A stretch of 64,000 bases of DNA from Hermatobates lingyangjiaoensis (GCA_026182355.1 JAPFBL010000164.1:434001-498000); one strand, 5' to 3'. Shown: positions 21,473 to 33,345, numbered from the stretch's first letter. Numbers and translations: made by a program. Notes: a model not told the origin generated them from the sequence alone.

Positions 21473-21480
<8 letters not shown>
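21083..21480 (+). mobile_element. PLE C-terminus plus 3' UTR and family 1 tip
   Basis: The plus-strand frame encodes the end of a Penelope-like protein (MLLRNIIESSLIKFNRSN, then INISNGLFKLDTFV) and stops at 21250. The first part corresponds to the last helix of the GIY-YIG domain (compare ERNLIESALIKYH at 12.4 kb). A ~160-bp pyrimidine-rich 3' UTR follows, then TTGGGTTTTTGACTTTGATGA and the hammerhead-like core (21420-21462), ending in (TA)n. This locus physically ties the family 1 tip to a PLE ORF. It is 5'-truncated at a (TA)n tract (21066-21082). Confidence 0.85.

Positions 21481-21522
<42 letters not shown>
21479..21522 (+). repeat. (TA)n microsatellite, ~44 bp
   Basis: A perfect TA run directly abuts the 3' end of the PLE at 21083-21480. 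Confidence 0.95.
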
Positions 21523-22031
21523 GTATACAAGTCATTTAGGTCTAATCTAAGCATTAAGTTGGTTTTCCTTTCAAAAACTGTCAAATGTCTTTTTCAAATC
21601 TTACTCTGATTTGACTTTCTAAAGACTCTGAAACGTTAAAATTTCGGTTTTTATTCAAGAACTTTGTAATTGGTATCAGAGATGAAAACTGCAAAATTAT
21701 TTCAACCAGAATTGTGAAAGTTTTCTATGATATTCATAATTTCATTTATTTTATAGTATAAGGAAATGAAATGAATAATATAAATTGCATTTCTTATTTT
21801 CTTTAAAAATAATGAATACTACTAAATTAATTTTTTATATTCATTCCTTATATAGTTATTTAGTGCTACCTAAACACAGCCTCTCTCGAATAATCTTTAA
21901 TACTTACTAGACTACTCGTGACCCGTCGGGTCTTCCAACACCTTCATTTTAAAGCAATCAGTTCACGTAAATGCAGAAAACTCTAAATTAATTCATTTCT
22001 AAAAATGAACATATGCTTAAGACAGTTCCCT

Positions 22032-22725
22032 TTATTTACATTTTTTGTACAATTTGAAAAAAAACTTTAATGCTTTCTTTCTGTTTGACCCTACTGAGAG
22101 CAACATGAATTGGCCTTTTTGAAATGCTGTTTTACATAAAGGAACTAAAACTTTCTGTAGAGTCTCTCCTTGAGATTTTTGAATAGTCATAGCAAATGCT
22201 AACTGAATTGGATATTTAATCTTTGAAAAAAAGGAAGTTATCCTCTTCAAATAAAACAATTTTCAATCTTGGAATTAGAACTATTTCCCCTTGTCACCGT
22301 GATGCGGATAATTTCACAAACAATGACAGTATCATAAAACTCCTCAGTTATTAGTCCTGTTTCATTACATAAGCGCAGTGGATCAATGTTTTTCTCATAC
22401 ATGCACATGACAGGGGCTTTTTTTTTTATTTCTAGCTTATGTTGGGCAATCCAGACAACTCTAGAGAGTCAACAAATTTTGAAGTTAATGTGTGGGTTCT
22501 GTTCCGACACAAACCAAGTTATATGACAGTTATTCTTTAATTTCTCCTGGAAATTTTTCAATGCACTTATGATTAATTTTTCTGACTGTTTCGTTAAATG
22601 GAACTAATATAGAATTATTTGTGATATAGAGCAATATTTGTGATTGGCAATTGAAGAGTAAATTCATTCAATACGCTGGACAACATTATGTGGACAGATA
22701 ATCATATCTTCGGGTAGTCTAATCT
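22032..22725 (-). pseudogene. Helitron Rep/helicase, Pif1-like C-terminal part (broken)
   Basis: Minus-strand frames, interrupted by stops and frameshifts, read in order: ILVPFNETVRKINHKCIEKF (near 22600), then FVDSLELSGLPN, NIDPLRLCNETGLI, and finally YPIQLAFAMTIQKSQGETLQKV followed by GQFMLLSV. In Helitron helicases these correspond to the segment with xNxxVxxIN, SGLPxHxLxLKxxxPVMLLRN(I/L)D, LCNGTRL and the terminal motif FAMTIxKSQGQTLxxVG...GQLYVALSR. The LYVALSR part is degenerate (FMLLSVGSN). The Rep HUH domain and Walker A are not in view. It is an ancient non-functional copy. Confidence 0.85.
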
Positions 22726-24355
22726 CATTATTTTCATTCTTTTCAACTTTGTCTTCACCAGTATTATCAGACACCTAGATTATTACTCACCTATTTACAC
22801 TTTAGTATTGCGAGTTAAATGAAATTTAGTAAATTTGCGCCACAAGTAAGACTGATTCAAGCATTATAGATATCAGCATCAGAACCTCTCTTGACAACTG
22901 GAAGAAGTTGTCAATTCTCATAAGGCTACAGCTAATGCAATTAGTCCTAAACTCCTTAACTTAGATGGAATAGTTTTATTAAGAACAGTTAATAAAACTT
23001 TCCTGTACCTTCCGATACATCGGGAGCCTTATTCTGTCATTTTTATTGAAATAAGTATATCAAATGAGGAAAATATAGGTATTATGTCAAAGTGATTTTT
23101 AATTACGGACATAATTGTGCGCTGTTAATATTTTCCTTATATTAATTTGATCATTTCTATAGTTTATGTTAACTAAAGTAAATATCATTTCTTGATATAT
23201 TAAGTAATTATTGCATATTCTCAAAAATTGTTCCTTAAATTTCATCTTTCTAAATTTATTATAATTAAATCATTATAATTTAGGTTGAAAAACATTTTTC
23301 GAGCGTTGGCAAATATTTAAACAAGAACATCAGAGTTTTATAAAGATATTTAGATTTGTGTGAAACAAAAAGTACTATTATATTGTAACATTCTTCCGTA
23401 TATACTTGTATTTGTGTGAATAAATGCTGAATTTATATTTACTGTCCTTGAATAAATGTTTAGAGCTAAATAAATATTTGTTACACTTTAAGGACCTTGA
23501 AAAGGTTTTGCGTTAAAGAAATACTAAAGTAAAATTAAAATTCCCTTAAATAAATATTTCAGTGATAAATAGACATTCGTTACTCTTGAATAACCTTGGA
23601 AATGTATTTTTTTTTAAATATACATGCTAAATACTCAAATGTATTTAGTATAAAATAAATACATACTATAATTACTGTACAGTAACCTGATATATACAAA
23701 TTTGATTAACCAGAAATATGTCTATAATGAAGAATAATATACTGTTTTATTGATTAATTTATAAAAAAAAGCAAAATTTATAACTCTATATGACTTAATA
23801 TGTAAGCTATTAATTAAATATGGTTCATTAACCTTAAAAGATAAATTTAATACTAAGATGGAATAACGAGGTAAAAAAAATTATGAATATGAACAAATGA
23901 AGATGGGTTTTCCTTAAAAATATATTGTAAGACCTGAGATTTTATTTTTTTCCAGAGGTTTAAGGCAGTCATGATGAATTGGGTTACTAAATACAGATGT
24001 TCAACATTGAGAAACAATTATTTAAAAGAACTTGTTCCATTCAGCCGTTCAACTCTATCGAGTGACATTTAAATCATAATCGGTGAAGATTATTATATTT
24101 CAGATTAAGGGTAAAAAAAATTAAAGGATATTAATCAAAGATGATTTAAGATTATTCGCGATAAATTTAGAATGAGGAGTGTTTCTAAATTGATATTGGA
24201 TCTAATAGGGTTTCTGTGGAAACGCATTTATTTATGGGATTGCTACTTCGGCGTTATGAATATAAAGGAAGACTTTTTTCCATTTCTCGGTTAGGTGTCG
24301 ATGTTTGATATATGACTTGGCTGTAGGCAAGTTTTATATCTCAACTTGTCCCACA
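22726..24355. other. Unassigned AT-rich DNA
   Basis: No gene was recognised. The stretch may include decayed upstream Helitron sequence, but I could not read any further motif. Confidence 0.4.
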
Positions 24356-24371
24356 CCCCCCCCCCCCCCCC
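24356..24371 (+). repeat. Homopolymer C16
   Basis: An uninterrupted C run lies in otherwise AT-rich DNA, followed by a CT-rich stretch. Confidence 0.9.
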
Positions 24372-24718
24372 ACTAAAAAACCACCCTCTCGCTCTCACTC
24401 ACTCATCATCATTGTACTATATAAGGGCTTTCTCACTTTCTATTTTACTCTTTCATTCTTGATAGAAAAACCATCGTATGTTTTAAGTTATATTGAATTC
24501 TTTCTAGTTGGACGTATTTGCTAATGGTTTGGAACGAATTTACAATGGGAATAACCAAACACAATAAATGAAAGATTTCTTCAGATCAATTATTTATAAC
24601 AGGGCAGCATCGTATAATCCATTTGTATTCATTGCATTTTATTTGTTGTACTTTGAATGGAAAACATACAAATTATATCTTAACCTCTCTTCTTCATGTG
24701 ATATCAAAAGTGAGGTTA

Positions 24719-24723
<5 letters not shown>

Positions 24724-24757
<34 letters not shown>
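24724..24757 (+). repeat. (TA)17 microsatellite
   Basis: A perfect run directly abuts the terminal AAAGATTTCACATAAACACG of a PLE family 1 tip. Confidence 0.95.
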
Positions 24758-24759
<2 letters not shown>

Positions 24760-24935
24760 ATTTCACATAAACACGTGAAATAACAATCAATGATCAAACC
24801 ACAATAAAAAAAATGGGAAAACAAGACTAAGATCTTTCAACCGTAACAAGCGGTCTTCGTCAGTCAAAAACCCAACTCAGTTGGTTGAAAGATCTTAGTC
24901 TTGTTTTCCCATTTTCTTATTGTGGTTTGATCATA
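24758..24935. mobile_element. Inverted pair of PLE family 1 tips
   Basis: The minus-strand tip runs from the terminal AAAGATTTCAC through a core at 24825-24865 that has lost 2 bp in stem I (CAGTC). The arms invert at about 24877, and the plus-strand arm keeps only GGTTGAAAGATCTTAGTCTTG to GGTTTGATCA. Both outer ends enter (TA)n. Confidence 0.75.
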
Positions 24936-25035
24936 TATATATATATATTCCCTCCAGAGGGGGATATCTATTTTTCCTCTCCAATGCGGGGGGGGGGGGG
25001 GGGAGCATTGCGATGGTTCAACGAGTTATTCTGGA
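24936..25035. other. (TA)n and G16 tract
   Basis: A short (TA)n is followed by complex sequence and an uninterrupted G16 run at 24988-25003. Confidence 0.8.
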
Positions 25036-25039
25036 GGCT

Positions 25040-25190
25040 AGTAGAAGTTTGCTTCTCAACACGAGTACTTCTCACTTCTTCCCGATGACTGTAGAAATAT
25101 CGAAGTGAGTTCTGTAGTAACTATCGGAATGTAGAAATATCGAAGTGAGTTCTGTAGTAACTTTCTGTGTTCTTTCCTATGTGTTATATA
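25040..25190 (+). mobile_element. PLE family 2 tip with internal tandem duplication
   Basis: GTTTGCTTCTCAACACGAGTA and CACTTCTTCCCGATGA match family 2. Stem II is deleted (GATGACTGTAGAAATATCGAAG). The segment TGTAGAAATATCGAAGTGAGTTCTGTAGTAAC is present twice in tandem (25090 and 25131; only its two ends are needed to recognise it). The copy ends at (TA)n. Confidence 0.65.
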
Positions 25191-25489
25191 TATATATTCC
25201 TTAATCATATCCCTGTTCCGTCTTCTCGGGTTACTTTAAGAGCTTCAGAGGAGGCAATTATCTGTCTTCTCAAAGCTCGCTCTCCTCCTGGCCTTAACTT
25301 GTACCGTTAATTTAATTATTTTTTTTTTATTATTATTATTTATTTATTTATTATTTATTTTATTTTTTTTTAATTGTTTATTGCTTCATTTACTATTCTT
25401 CTCCTTCTGTTATTTTTATTTGCTTTTATTTGTTCTTTTTAGTTATTTTTCTCTGTGTAATTAGTAGCTTATCTAGGGCGGCCGGCAGA

Positions 25490-25735
25490 GTGCGTGCGTG
25501 TTCGTCGCATTCGGCCTACCACTCAGTTAGCTTCACCTACTCAAAGGGACTACTTCTGCCCGATGACGACGACTGTCAAAATATCGTTGTGAGTCTTTTG
25601 TGTGTGTCTTTATTTGTTTTTTCTCTTTACTGTGTGAACTATATAATATAATATATATATAGGTTATATATATATATAACCTATATATATATATATGCCC
25701 TGTCGTTTTTTTCACACGACAGGGCAAATGATCTA
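25490..25735 (+). mobile_element. PLE family 2 tip, (TA)n, and GC hairpin
   Basis: CTTCTGCCCGATGACGACGA, then TGTCAAAATATCGTTGTGAG at 25555-25592, is a diverged family 2 core. Two (TA)n blocks follow, then a hairpin with arms TGCCCTGTCGT (25696-25706) and ACGACAGGGCA (25716-25726), which is unusually GC-rich for this region. Confidence 0.6.
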
Positions 25736-26305
25736 CACAGAACATTTCTGGATGTGAAATAATTGTTTTACAATGGACGTGTACTTCTCATTTCTATTTT
25801 GACGTTTTGCAGTACACTATTTTATAATATAGGCTCTAGAAATTCTAAAGAAATACAAACATTTAACACAACTAACTTTATATTTCAGGTATATATTTAT
25901 TCAAGCGAAGATATGTACTTCAACAGTTTTCTGGACATAAACCCAATTCAAATATAAATTTTGAGCGTTTTAATAATAATTATTGTCATTAAATTGTTTA
26001 AGTAGGTTTGATTAATATAAATTAAAAATAACCAATTTAAATGTTTAGTATTCAAAAACTAAAATAAAAATGACCATCATGTTATAATGAAATGAGTTAC
26101 CGTTCCATCAAATTAATAAAATATATTCAATTTATTAAAATTAAAATCGAAATGTTTCAAACAGATTTAAATTCAATTTTGTTAGTAATGATGTGGCTCA
26201 TATCTATCTCCGAATCTTTCGAACAAGTTGGATAAATTAGAGGATCAAATTGTAGCTATTACTCTAGAATTTTAATGAAGGAGGTGGACATTCTTGTACA
26301 CGCCT
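25736..26305. other. Unassigned AT-rich DNA
   Basis: No gene or repeat was recognised. Confidence 0.4.
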
Positions 26306-26309
26306 TAGC

Positions 26310-26430
26310 TTGGAAAGGGTGTAAAGCTGTCGGTTCCGAGCCTGTACGATGTCAGGTTCTCGATAAACATCTCTACATGAATAAACTTGAGTGATATATA
26401 ATTCAGGAATCCCAATGTAGAATCAACCCG
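26310..26430 (+). mobile_element. tRNA-SINE body fragment
   Basis: AGCTGTCGGTTCCGAGCCTG, TACGATGTCAGGTTCTCG and GGAATCCCAATGTAGAATCA match the SINE consensus in order. The head is unrecognisable. Confidence 0.75.
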
Positions 26431-27200
26431 TGCAGTTCGGCTTGCCTATAACTAACTAAAACGGGTAACGAATAAGAAATGCGACAATCTGTTTGTCTCA
26501 CAAATGAAACAACAAACTATGAAATTAATATAATATCATCGAATGTCATATTTTGACAATGCAGTAAAGCAATTGCATAATACTTAGTCCTGCTTATAGT
26601 GTTGCTAACAAGGTAACAGCACTGAACAGTGTCGCCAATGATCATTGGAAAACCAAAACCCTTGTTACATTCCAACTTTCAATAATAATCATTATCTAGA
26701 AAATAACAAAATCAAATGGAGTATAAAATTACTTCATTATTTCTAAATTATTCTAACAGAATTATATTCCACTTAAAAATAAATGGGTTTGTAATGTAGT
26801 AGAGTAACGGAATTGTTCATTGTTAAGTGCAACGTGCCAAAACGAAAGAAATATAAGGGGATATTTGAACTTGAGCCAGAGGTTGGTACACGTGGCTTTG
26901 CTAGAACATTGTTATGACCTACCCTGGTAGGGATAAATTAAATAAATCCTATTTGAAAATTATTCAAAAGAACGAGTTTAAATTTAGTGAGAATCTAAAT
27001 AACACCAACACCATCTCTCTAACAAATAAACACTATCTCTGTTTACGGTTCTAAATAGAAGTCCTTCAATACATCTTAATTACTGTGTTACATAGATTGA
27101 AAGGTTAGTATATCTTAAACAATAGTCAACTGATCTATTATAAAAGATTGTATTCATTTTCATATCGTATTATAAGTTATGTAATACTATTATATATATA
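26431..27200. other. Unassigned AT-rich DNA
   Basis: No gene was recognised. The stretch ends in (TA)n at 27191-27208. Confidence 0.4.
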
Positions 27201-27208
27201 TATATATA

Positions 27209-27400
27209 AAGATTTTACAATAAACACTTGAAATAAAATTCAATGTCGAACCCACAGTAAGAAATTCCAAAATGGGAATAATATATTTCAACCAAAACAA
27301 ATGATCCTCCAATGTGACTGTGACAACCAATTTTGACTAAGATCTATCAACCAATTTTTTTGGTTGATAGATCTTAGTTACATTTCTGATTTTCTTTGCA
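27209..27400. mobile_element. Diverged PLE family 1 inverted tips
   Basis: The terminal AAAGATTTTACAATAAACAC is a diverged family 1 tip following (TA)n. At 27334-27380 the perfect arms GACTAAGATCTATCAACC and GGTTGATAGATCTTAGT enclose an 8-9-base loop. These are the AGATCT stem and the stem I strand of the hammerhead-like core, in inverted orientation. Confidence 0.6.
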
Positions 27401-27539
27401 TAGTTTACACGTTTATACATATACAATAACTTGATAAACATATGGACCCTGAAATAGAGTGAAATAAAACTGATTATATTTTTATAAAAATAATTGTTAT
27501 AATGATTCGTCGTGATGGGTCAGAGACTTAGGATGAAAT

Positions 27540-27700
27540 CGCTGTTGCTGTAAAACATGAAACAATGCAGATGTAAGCCTGAAGGAGAACATAAAGGGTT
27601 TGAAACGCGTTGATAGTTTTTAACATTAAGCTCTTTTCTGTGGAGACTTAATATATACCCTGACATGAATATATTTGACTTAATATATTCCCGAAATGAT
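27540..27700 (+). mobile_element. PLE family 5 tip
   Basis: GCCTGAAGGAGAACATAAAG, then GGTTTGAAACGCGTTGATAG and GTGGAGACTTAATATATACCCTGACATGA follow the family 5 order seen at 36612-36824 (last block given only for recognition). The candidate stem III is the palindrome ACGCGT. Confidence 0.65.
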
Positions 27701-28820
27701 TATATTTAACACAAAAATGTCGATGCACCTATCTTGATAGTGTAGGAATGGATTTTACTAGAAGACATGTTTAAACAAATGGATTCCACGGTTGGTTGAA
27801 TATCTATATATGCTTGTACAGACGGTTGGGCATGTCACTGAAAACAGAACGATTAGATATTGTTGTTTTTGTCAGTCGGAAAGAGAGCATATCAAATTCT
27901 ATCGGAGCCTGATGATGTCAGAGACGCCATTTGTAGATCTGCTGTATGTCATGTGCGAGGAAACATGCTTTAGATTACACATTTCAAAGCAGAAATCAAT
28001 ATGTTTGGAATTATAAACAAACTAAAAGTCAACATAATATATAACTTTACATGAGCTACACTTATATACTATGTCCACATGAGCTTCACTGCGTGGTTAA
28101 ACAAAATAATAATCTTGCAAGATATTTATATTGAAATTCTGATACAAGTTTTTTTCTATACCGCAAAAAAAAACAACTTCTCTGGTTAGGAATATAATAT
28201 AATACCAAACACGTGTCTCACTAGTATAACATGTTATACTATTCCAAAACATAAAATATATGAAATTCTAAGTTTGTATAAAGATTCACTGCAATGTTAA
28301 AATGTTGAGCCTGTTTATTGAAAAAAGGAAATATATATTAAGATTTAAACAATATTTAAATCGATTTTCTTTATACAATGTAAATAAAATCAATAATTTA
28401 ATAATCAATAATGTTAAGTGAAACAAATTAAATATTCAATTTAATATTTTTACAGATTTTTTTTTATTTGGAGGGCTTAGATAGTATTCTAGAACATATA
28501 GTATATGAAATATAAGTGTTAGGGAAAAGATTTTCTAAATACTAGCTATTTACAAGCGTATAGGAAAGACAACTTGTTGTCTTTGAAGTGCTTTAAATAT
28601 TTAAATAGCATTTTGGTAGTACCCGTGAACCTGAATTGACGTTTGTCTATGAGGAATCAGTCGAAGTGTAATAAATATTTTCCTTGCGGCGCACACCCTT
28701 ATAGAGCGTAATATATTTCAGGCTCTAGAAAGAACAAATATGTGGCACATTTATTACTTGGCATCCATTTTGGTAATGGGTAAGCAACATTACCGTGTTG
28801 ATGAGAAGTACTAAAAAGTT
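27701..28820. other. Unassigned AT-rich DNA
   Basis: A 74-residue frame at 27792-28016 has ordinary composition but no recognisable domain. Otherwise nothing was identified. Confidence 0.4.
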
Positions 28821-28825
28821 CCTAG

Positions 28826-30003
28826 CTCAAATGTATTAAAGTAGGAATCTTTAACAAATACCTGACATTGTACAGGCTCGCGATCGACAGCTTAACGTCC
28901 CCCCCCCCCCCCCCATGTGCCTTCACCTTGTCGCGTGGTGGGGGGGCTTAATATGCCTGAGTGGTTGTTCCATAAACCAAGAAAGGCACAATAGGTTAAC
29001 CTGGTTGGGTGTTCGCCAGATCGCGAGATGTCTTGGGAGGGTATGCATCTAAATATGTCTTATGTGACTAACTCCTGACTTTTACAAGACTTTCTCTTAC
29101 GAGGTGCGGTGAGGTGGTTTGTGTGCCAGTGTTGGTTTGTCGGATGGAAGGTCCGCTCGAACGGTTTCTGGCCCAGTAGCTGGCCATCTCTTCGGCATTG
29201 TACAGCTATCGTCAATATTTTTCAAGAATTCTTTGTCACAGCAGTGGCTTTTGCTGCTTCCTTGGGAAACTGCCCACAGGAAAATCCGCTCGTTCGTGTG
29301 CTTGTTTGAAGGCCACAGGTCTCTACTCTTTTTTTTCTTTCTGAAAACTTTTTCTCGCTATACAATGAGATTTGGTAACTTTTTTTTTGTCATCAGATCT
29401 AAAGTTTAAGAGGATTTTGTTTATCTTGTGGACGTGCTATTACTTTGCCGATCTCAGTATGCTTAGCGTTTCTGTGCTTTCCTTCCTTCTCCTGATGCCT
29501 TTTACCCCTACCCCTTACTTTTTCTTATACTTCCCTACTATTTCCCGTCTTTCTCAACTCCACATTTTGTAACTCTTCTCTTTTGCTTTTAATTCTTCAA
29601 CTGTAAAGGAGTTTGATGATCTCCTTCACCAAGTAACCATCAGTGTAATAAAGACAAAAAGCTTATGTATACAGCTCTTCTTGATGTATGTCGTGGAAGC
29701 CCACATCCACGAAATCTACTTTGGATACTTCAGAAGTACTGTTTCGTTTTCCTCGTTTCAGTAGATACAATTGGTCTCTCGTGACGTGACAAAAGGTCTC
29801 CACGTCAATAAGCATCAACCAATTCTGCTTTATCATGGTATGTTCAAAAGGCAGAGGACATGTATACATCAAAACAGAGGGATGACGTTTTTTAGTTTTC
29901 TTGCACCCAGCGTCAATAGGGGACCTGAATGAGAATCATATCCGGCATGTGGCAGTCTGGAGGAGAGTAAGCAAGTCATTGGGCTACCCTGGCTCCCATG
30001 CAA
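28826..30003 (-). mobile_element. tRNA-SINE with ~950-bp internal unit (composite copy 1)
   Basis: On the minus strand the order is: SINE head at about 30000-29885 (GGGAGCCAGGGTAGCCCAAT, ending CGTCATCCCTCTG), then an unrelated unit (29870-28915), then SINE body at 28899-28826 (GGACGTTAAGCTGTCGATCG, then GAGCCTGTACAATGTCAGG). In ordinary SINE copies CGTCCCTCGG and GACGTTAAGCTG are adjacent. The unit contains CTTTATCATGG, CACGTCACGAGAG and, at its far end, the reverse complement of TGTGCCTTCACCTTGTCG. It encodes no recognisable protein. The same arrangement appears at 62226-63142. Confidence 0.6.
28899..28914 (+). repeat. Homopolymer C16 at the SINE/unit junction
   Basis: The C run sits exactly where the SINE body meets the internal unit of composite copy 1. 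Confidence 0.9.
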
Positions 30004-32640
30004 GATTGCTGGGTGACACCAACAGCACTATGCAAGTACCCCACAATGTTTCATTTAACTTGTCTATGACTGATGGCATTGAATAAGCATTAATAAGACT
30101 TCTACTGATCATATACGTAGTATTCCACGCATTCACTGCGTACCAGTTAGCCAATATGACATACTTTGCAGCTTTAGAACATATAGAAAGTTACAAAAAA
30201 AAGATGAATCAGTGCAGGTGTTAATATTAAATTTCTATGAATTAAGTTTTAACAAATTTCTCTTTGGATGGCATGGTTAAATAATCGTTGTGAGCCAAAC
30301 GTGTTTGACACATCTGTTTAATATTGTGGCTTAAAAGAGGGCGAGATCAAAACGGCTTTCAACTTTAACGACTCCAGTCGGTATGTGTATAAACAAGAAG
30401 CGGGTAATATATTAATTGTAATATCAAATGCTATGCTAATGGTAAAGGCAATTGAGTTGAGTGTAATATAAATGGTAATAGACTGGAAGCTCTTCAACTT
30501 TGTCTAATTTATTACCTGCAATGAACATAACTCCAGATGGATGATCACTACTTATAATTTTACACGCAATTGAATGTTTAGTTTCATCGTCAATTTGTAT
30601 TCCGTTGGTGTTGCCAAATGAGCTAATGTAGATGAGGAAAGGACCACTCCTTATTCAAATTATTAAACATAAAACAAAACCAATTGACGTATTACCAATA
30701 TTTGGTAATAATACAATAACTGTGATTTATTACTAACAATTCCCATCTCATTGGAATTAAATGTCTTATAAATATATTTAAAGCATTGAATATCTAATAT
30801 AATTTTGTTATTTGCCTTTCAAGTGGATATATTCTTCTTCTCATGACAACACGTGTCAAGATGAATGAAACCTTTTAGTGAATATTTCCAGAATTTTCTT
30901 CCAGAAATTTTCTTGTTATTGTAATCAAATCTCTATTCATGTAGTCTTCAAGATGTATAGAAATGTAAACGAAACGTTGGTTTCGTTTTATTGAGAATTG
31001 TTTGACGCTGGCCATAAAGCGATAAAGAAAAATAGTGTAGAATATACATATGTAGCTCAAATAAGAAAACTTTGAGATACATATACAATTATATTATACA
31101 TTGACCGCTTGATTGAATAGTGCTTAAATAAATTGGGATTCCGTCAGTTTTCACATTCCAGTCAAACCTACAAATTCTGACATTTTAGTTTTATTTAAAA
31201 CATTTTTCATAGGATGGAGTTATAATTTACTAAATCAGTACAAAAAAAAACCAATACAAGAGCAAGAACTTCCATTAAACTTTTATTACTTTAATTTTGG
31301 ATCGATTTTTTTGATTATCACAATACTTTACTTGTAGAAAAGTAAAAATGATTTACGAAATATTTATTGGTTATTTTGTACCCCTGGTGTCTTAGAGAGA
31401 GCATACATTTTTATGTACCAAGAGCATAAGCGTAAATAAAATTGTGTATCAAAAAAATTACAATTGTAATGAAGAGCATATTTGATATTTGTTAGTAGAA
31501 CGTTCAAACTGGGTAAACTAATAACTCCTCACGCATCCAATTTATGTGTCCTTGCATATCCATTCTTACATCCTCTCACACTTCTCTTTTCCCTACTTCT
31601 TATATATTCTTCCCTATCCACAAGGTATACATCTGTTTCAATTCATCATTTTCTTTTCAGACACTCTTTCCTGGACACTAGTTACCTTTTCAGTTGTATA
31701 TTATCCCTTGAAGATAAGTTTATATATTTACAATGTATATTGCTGAAGAAGTGGTTTGTATAATCTGTACGAATTAATAATATACTGGAGACAAGAGAAA
31801 TAAATGGGCTATTCCATAGAACAAATTTCATATAATAAGCAACTTCAAATTAACCTCCTACCAGCTTTCATTCACATAATTATCTTAAATTCGTTTTTTC
31901 TTTCTTAAACAACATACTTAATCAAATTAAAATAATTAAATGCTGATAGGAAGTTAAAACATTTTCAAAAAAACTTTTTCTTTTACTCAGACGTATTATT
32001 AAATCTATCGTAAAGACTTATTAATCTTAGTCAAAATTTAAATGGAACGAATTCGCAAACTGGCTTTTACTTTGCATCAAAATGATTCAATTAATCCATC
32101 TTTATCAAGCCTGTAAACAACTTTTAGTTTATTCAAACAATTTATGCTTAATGCATATATGACTTATTAAAAATTGTTGAAGAAATACACAAAAGTATTA
32201 GGATTAACGCATAAAATATATAAATTTAAAACTAGAACAGAACATTATATGCTTTGTTCTTTTCACTGGTCATCAATAATAATCTTCGGCTGTGCATAAC
32301 GCCTACAGAGGTCACTAAACTGATCGGCATCAGCAGTATAGATCCTGTAATGAAGATTTTAAAAATGATTTATAAAAAATCTCCAATATCCATTGCTATT
32401 GAAATTGAAACAAATACTTTCTTACTAAAAAAATTAATTAAAGGTATTTCTTTGCATAAATGAATTCAAAATTTATATCGTTAATAATTTCGCAAAAACA
32501 TTATTCAATATTGGGATAATTTACTACTACTAATTTACCTGTTTCTCTAATTTTATTTTCATTTCAATTAAAAAGATTATTTAGATTTAATTATTTTTAT
32601 TTGTTTACAAATACATACTTTCTCATATTTAGAACCAACG

Positions 32641-32673
<33 letters not shown>

Positions 32674-32690
32674 GATAAAAGTATCGACCG
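30004..32690. other. Unassigned AT-rich DNA
   Basis: No gene was recognised. A minus-strand frame at 30875-31060 includes IHLEDYMNRDLITITRKFLE, but I cannot assign it. Near 30965-30985 there is AACGAAACGTTGGTTTCGTT, a palindrome around the GAAACGTTGG word typical of PLE tips. (TA)15 lies at 32643-32672. Confidence 0.4.
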
Positions 32691-32695
32691 TGGAA

Positions 32696-33178
32696 TAGAA
32701 ACAAAACTAAGGTTTATCGGACTCGGTCAGTTCTTCAGGTTCAAATTAAATTCTCATTGTCAACGTTTTGGTCTTTATTTAAAACCTTTTTCATAGTCAG
32801 AAGGATAAATTTTGAAACTGAAAAACTAAGTATTACATTACAAATTATATTACAAAGAAAAATAGTATGTGGATTTTAACAACAACTGTAGTCTGTTGTA
32901 GAACTGTAGAATTTTTTTCATTTGTTTTACTTTTTCTTTATGGTATAAACTTTATTTACTGCATCACGTGTTTAATTGTGATTTCTCTCTCTCTCTAAAT
33001 ATATATATAGAAGCCGCTGTGCCTTTCTGCGGGACTCTTCGTCTCTTGATGACGACGATGGTCGAAATATAGAAGTTAGTTATTCCTGTGTCTATCTGTG
33101 TGCTATCTTCTTTTTTAAGCAATGAGAGTTTAATTTGAACCTGAAGAACTGATCGAGTCCCGATAAACTATAGTTTTG
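32696..33178. mobile_element. PLE family 4 inverted tips enclosing a nested family 2 tip
   Basis: The left arm (32700-32760, minus orientation) and the right arm (33117-33178) are reverse complements over about 60 bp, sharing TTTAATTTGAACCTGAAGAA. Inside the left part, CAACGTTTTGGTCTTTATTT (minus) is the family 4 GAAACGTT-like region. Between the arms, 33000-33112 is a separate family 2 tip (core CTTGATGACGACGATGGTCG, then AAATATAGAAG) preceded by (TC)n/(TA)n. It is therefore a later insertion into the older pair, or the pair captured it. Confidence 0.65.
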
Positions 33179-33179
33179 T

Positions 33180-33203
33180 ATATATATATATATATATATA
33201 TAT
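33180..33203 (+). repeat. (TA)12 microsatellite
   Basis: A perfect run between the family 4 arm and the next fold-back repeat. Confidence 0.9.
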
Positions 33204-33243
33204 TCGTAAATTTTCGTAGCAGTCCTTCTTTGACACACACATT

Positions 33244-33345
33244 ATTGAAAATGACACCAAACTTAGCTGATACCTGTTTCTTGTAAGAAAAATTGAGAAA
33301 CTTGTTAAGGAACAGGTATCAGCTAAGTTTGGTGTCATTTTCAAT
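33244..33345. repeat. Perfect 35-bp inverted repeat
   Basis: The arms 33244-33278 and 33311-33345 (beginning ATTGAAAATGACACCAAACT) are exact reverse complements separated by 32 bp. (TA)n follows immediately. It resembles the palindromic PLE tips in setting but shares no sequence with them. Confidence 0.85.
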
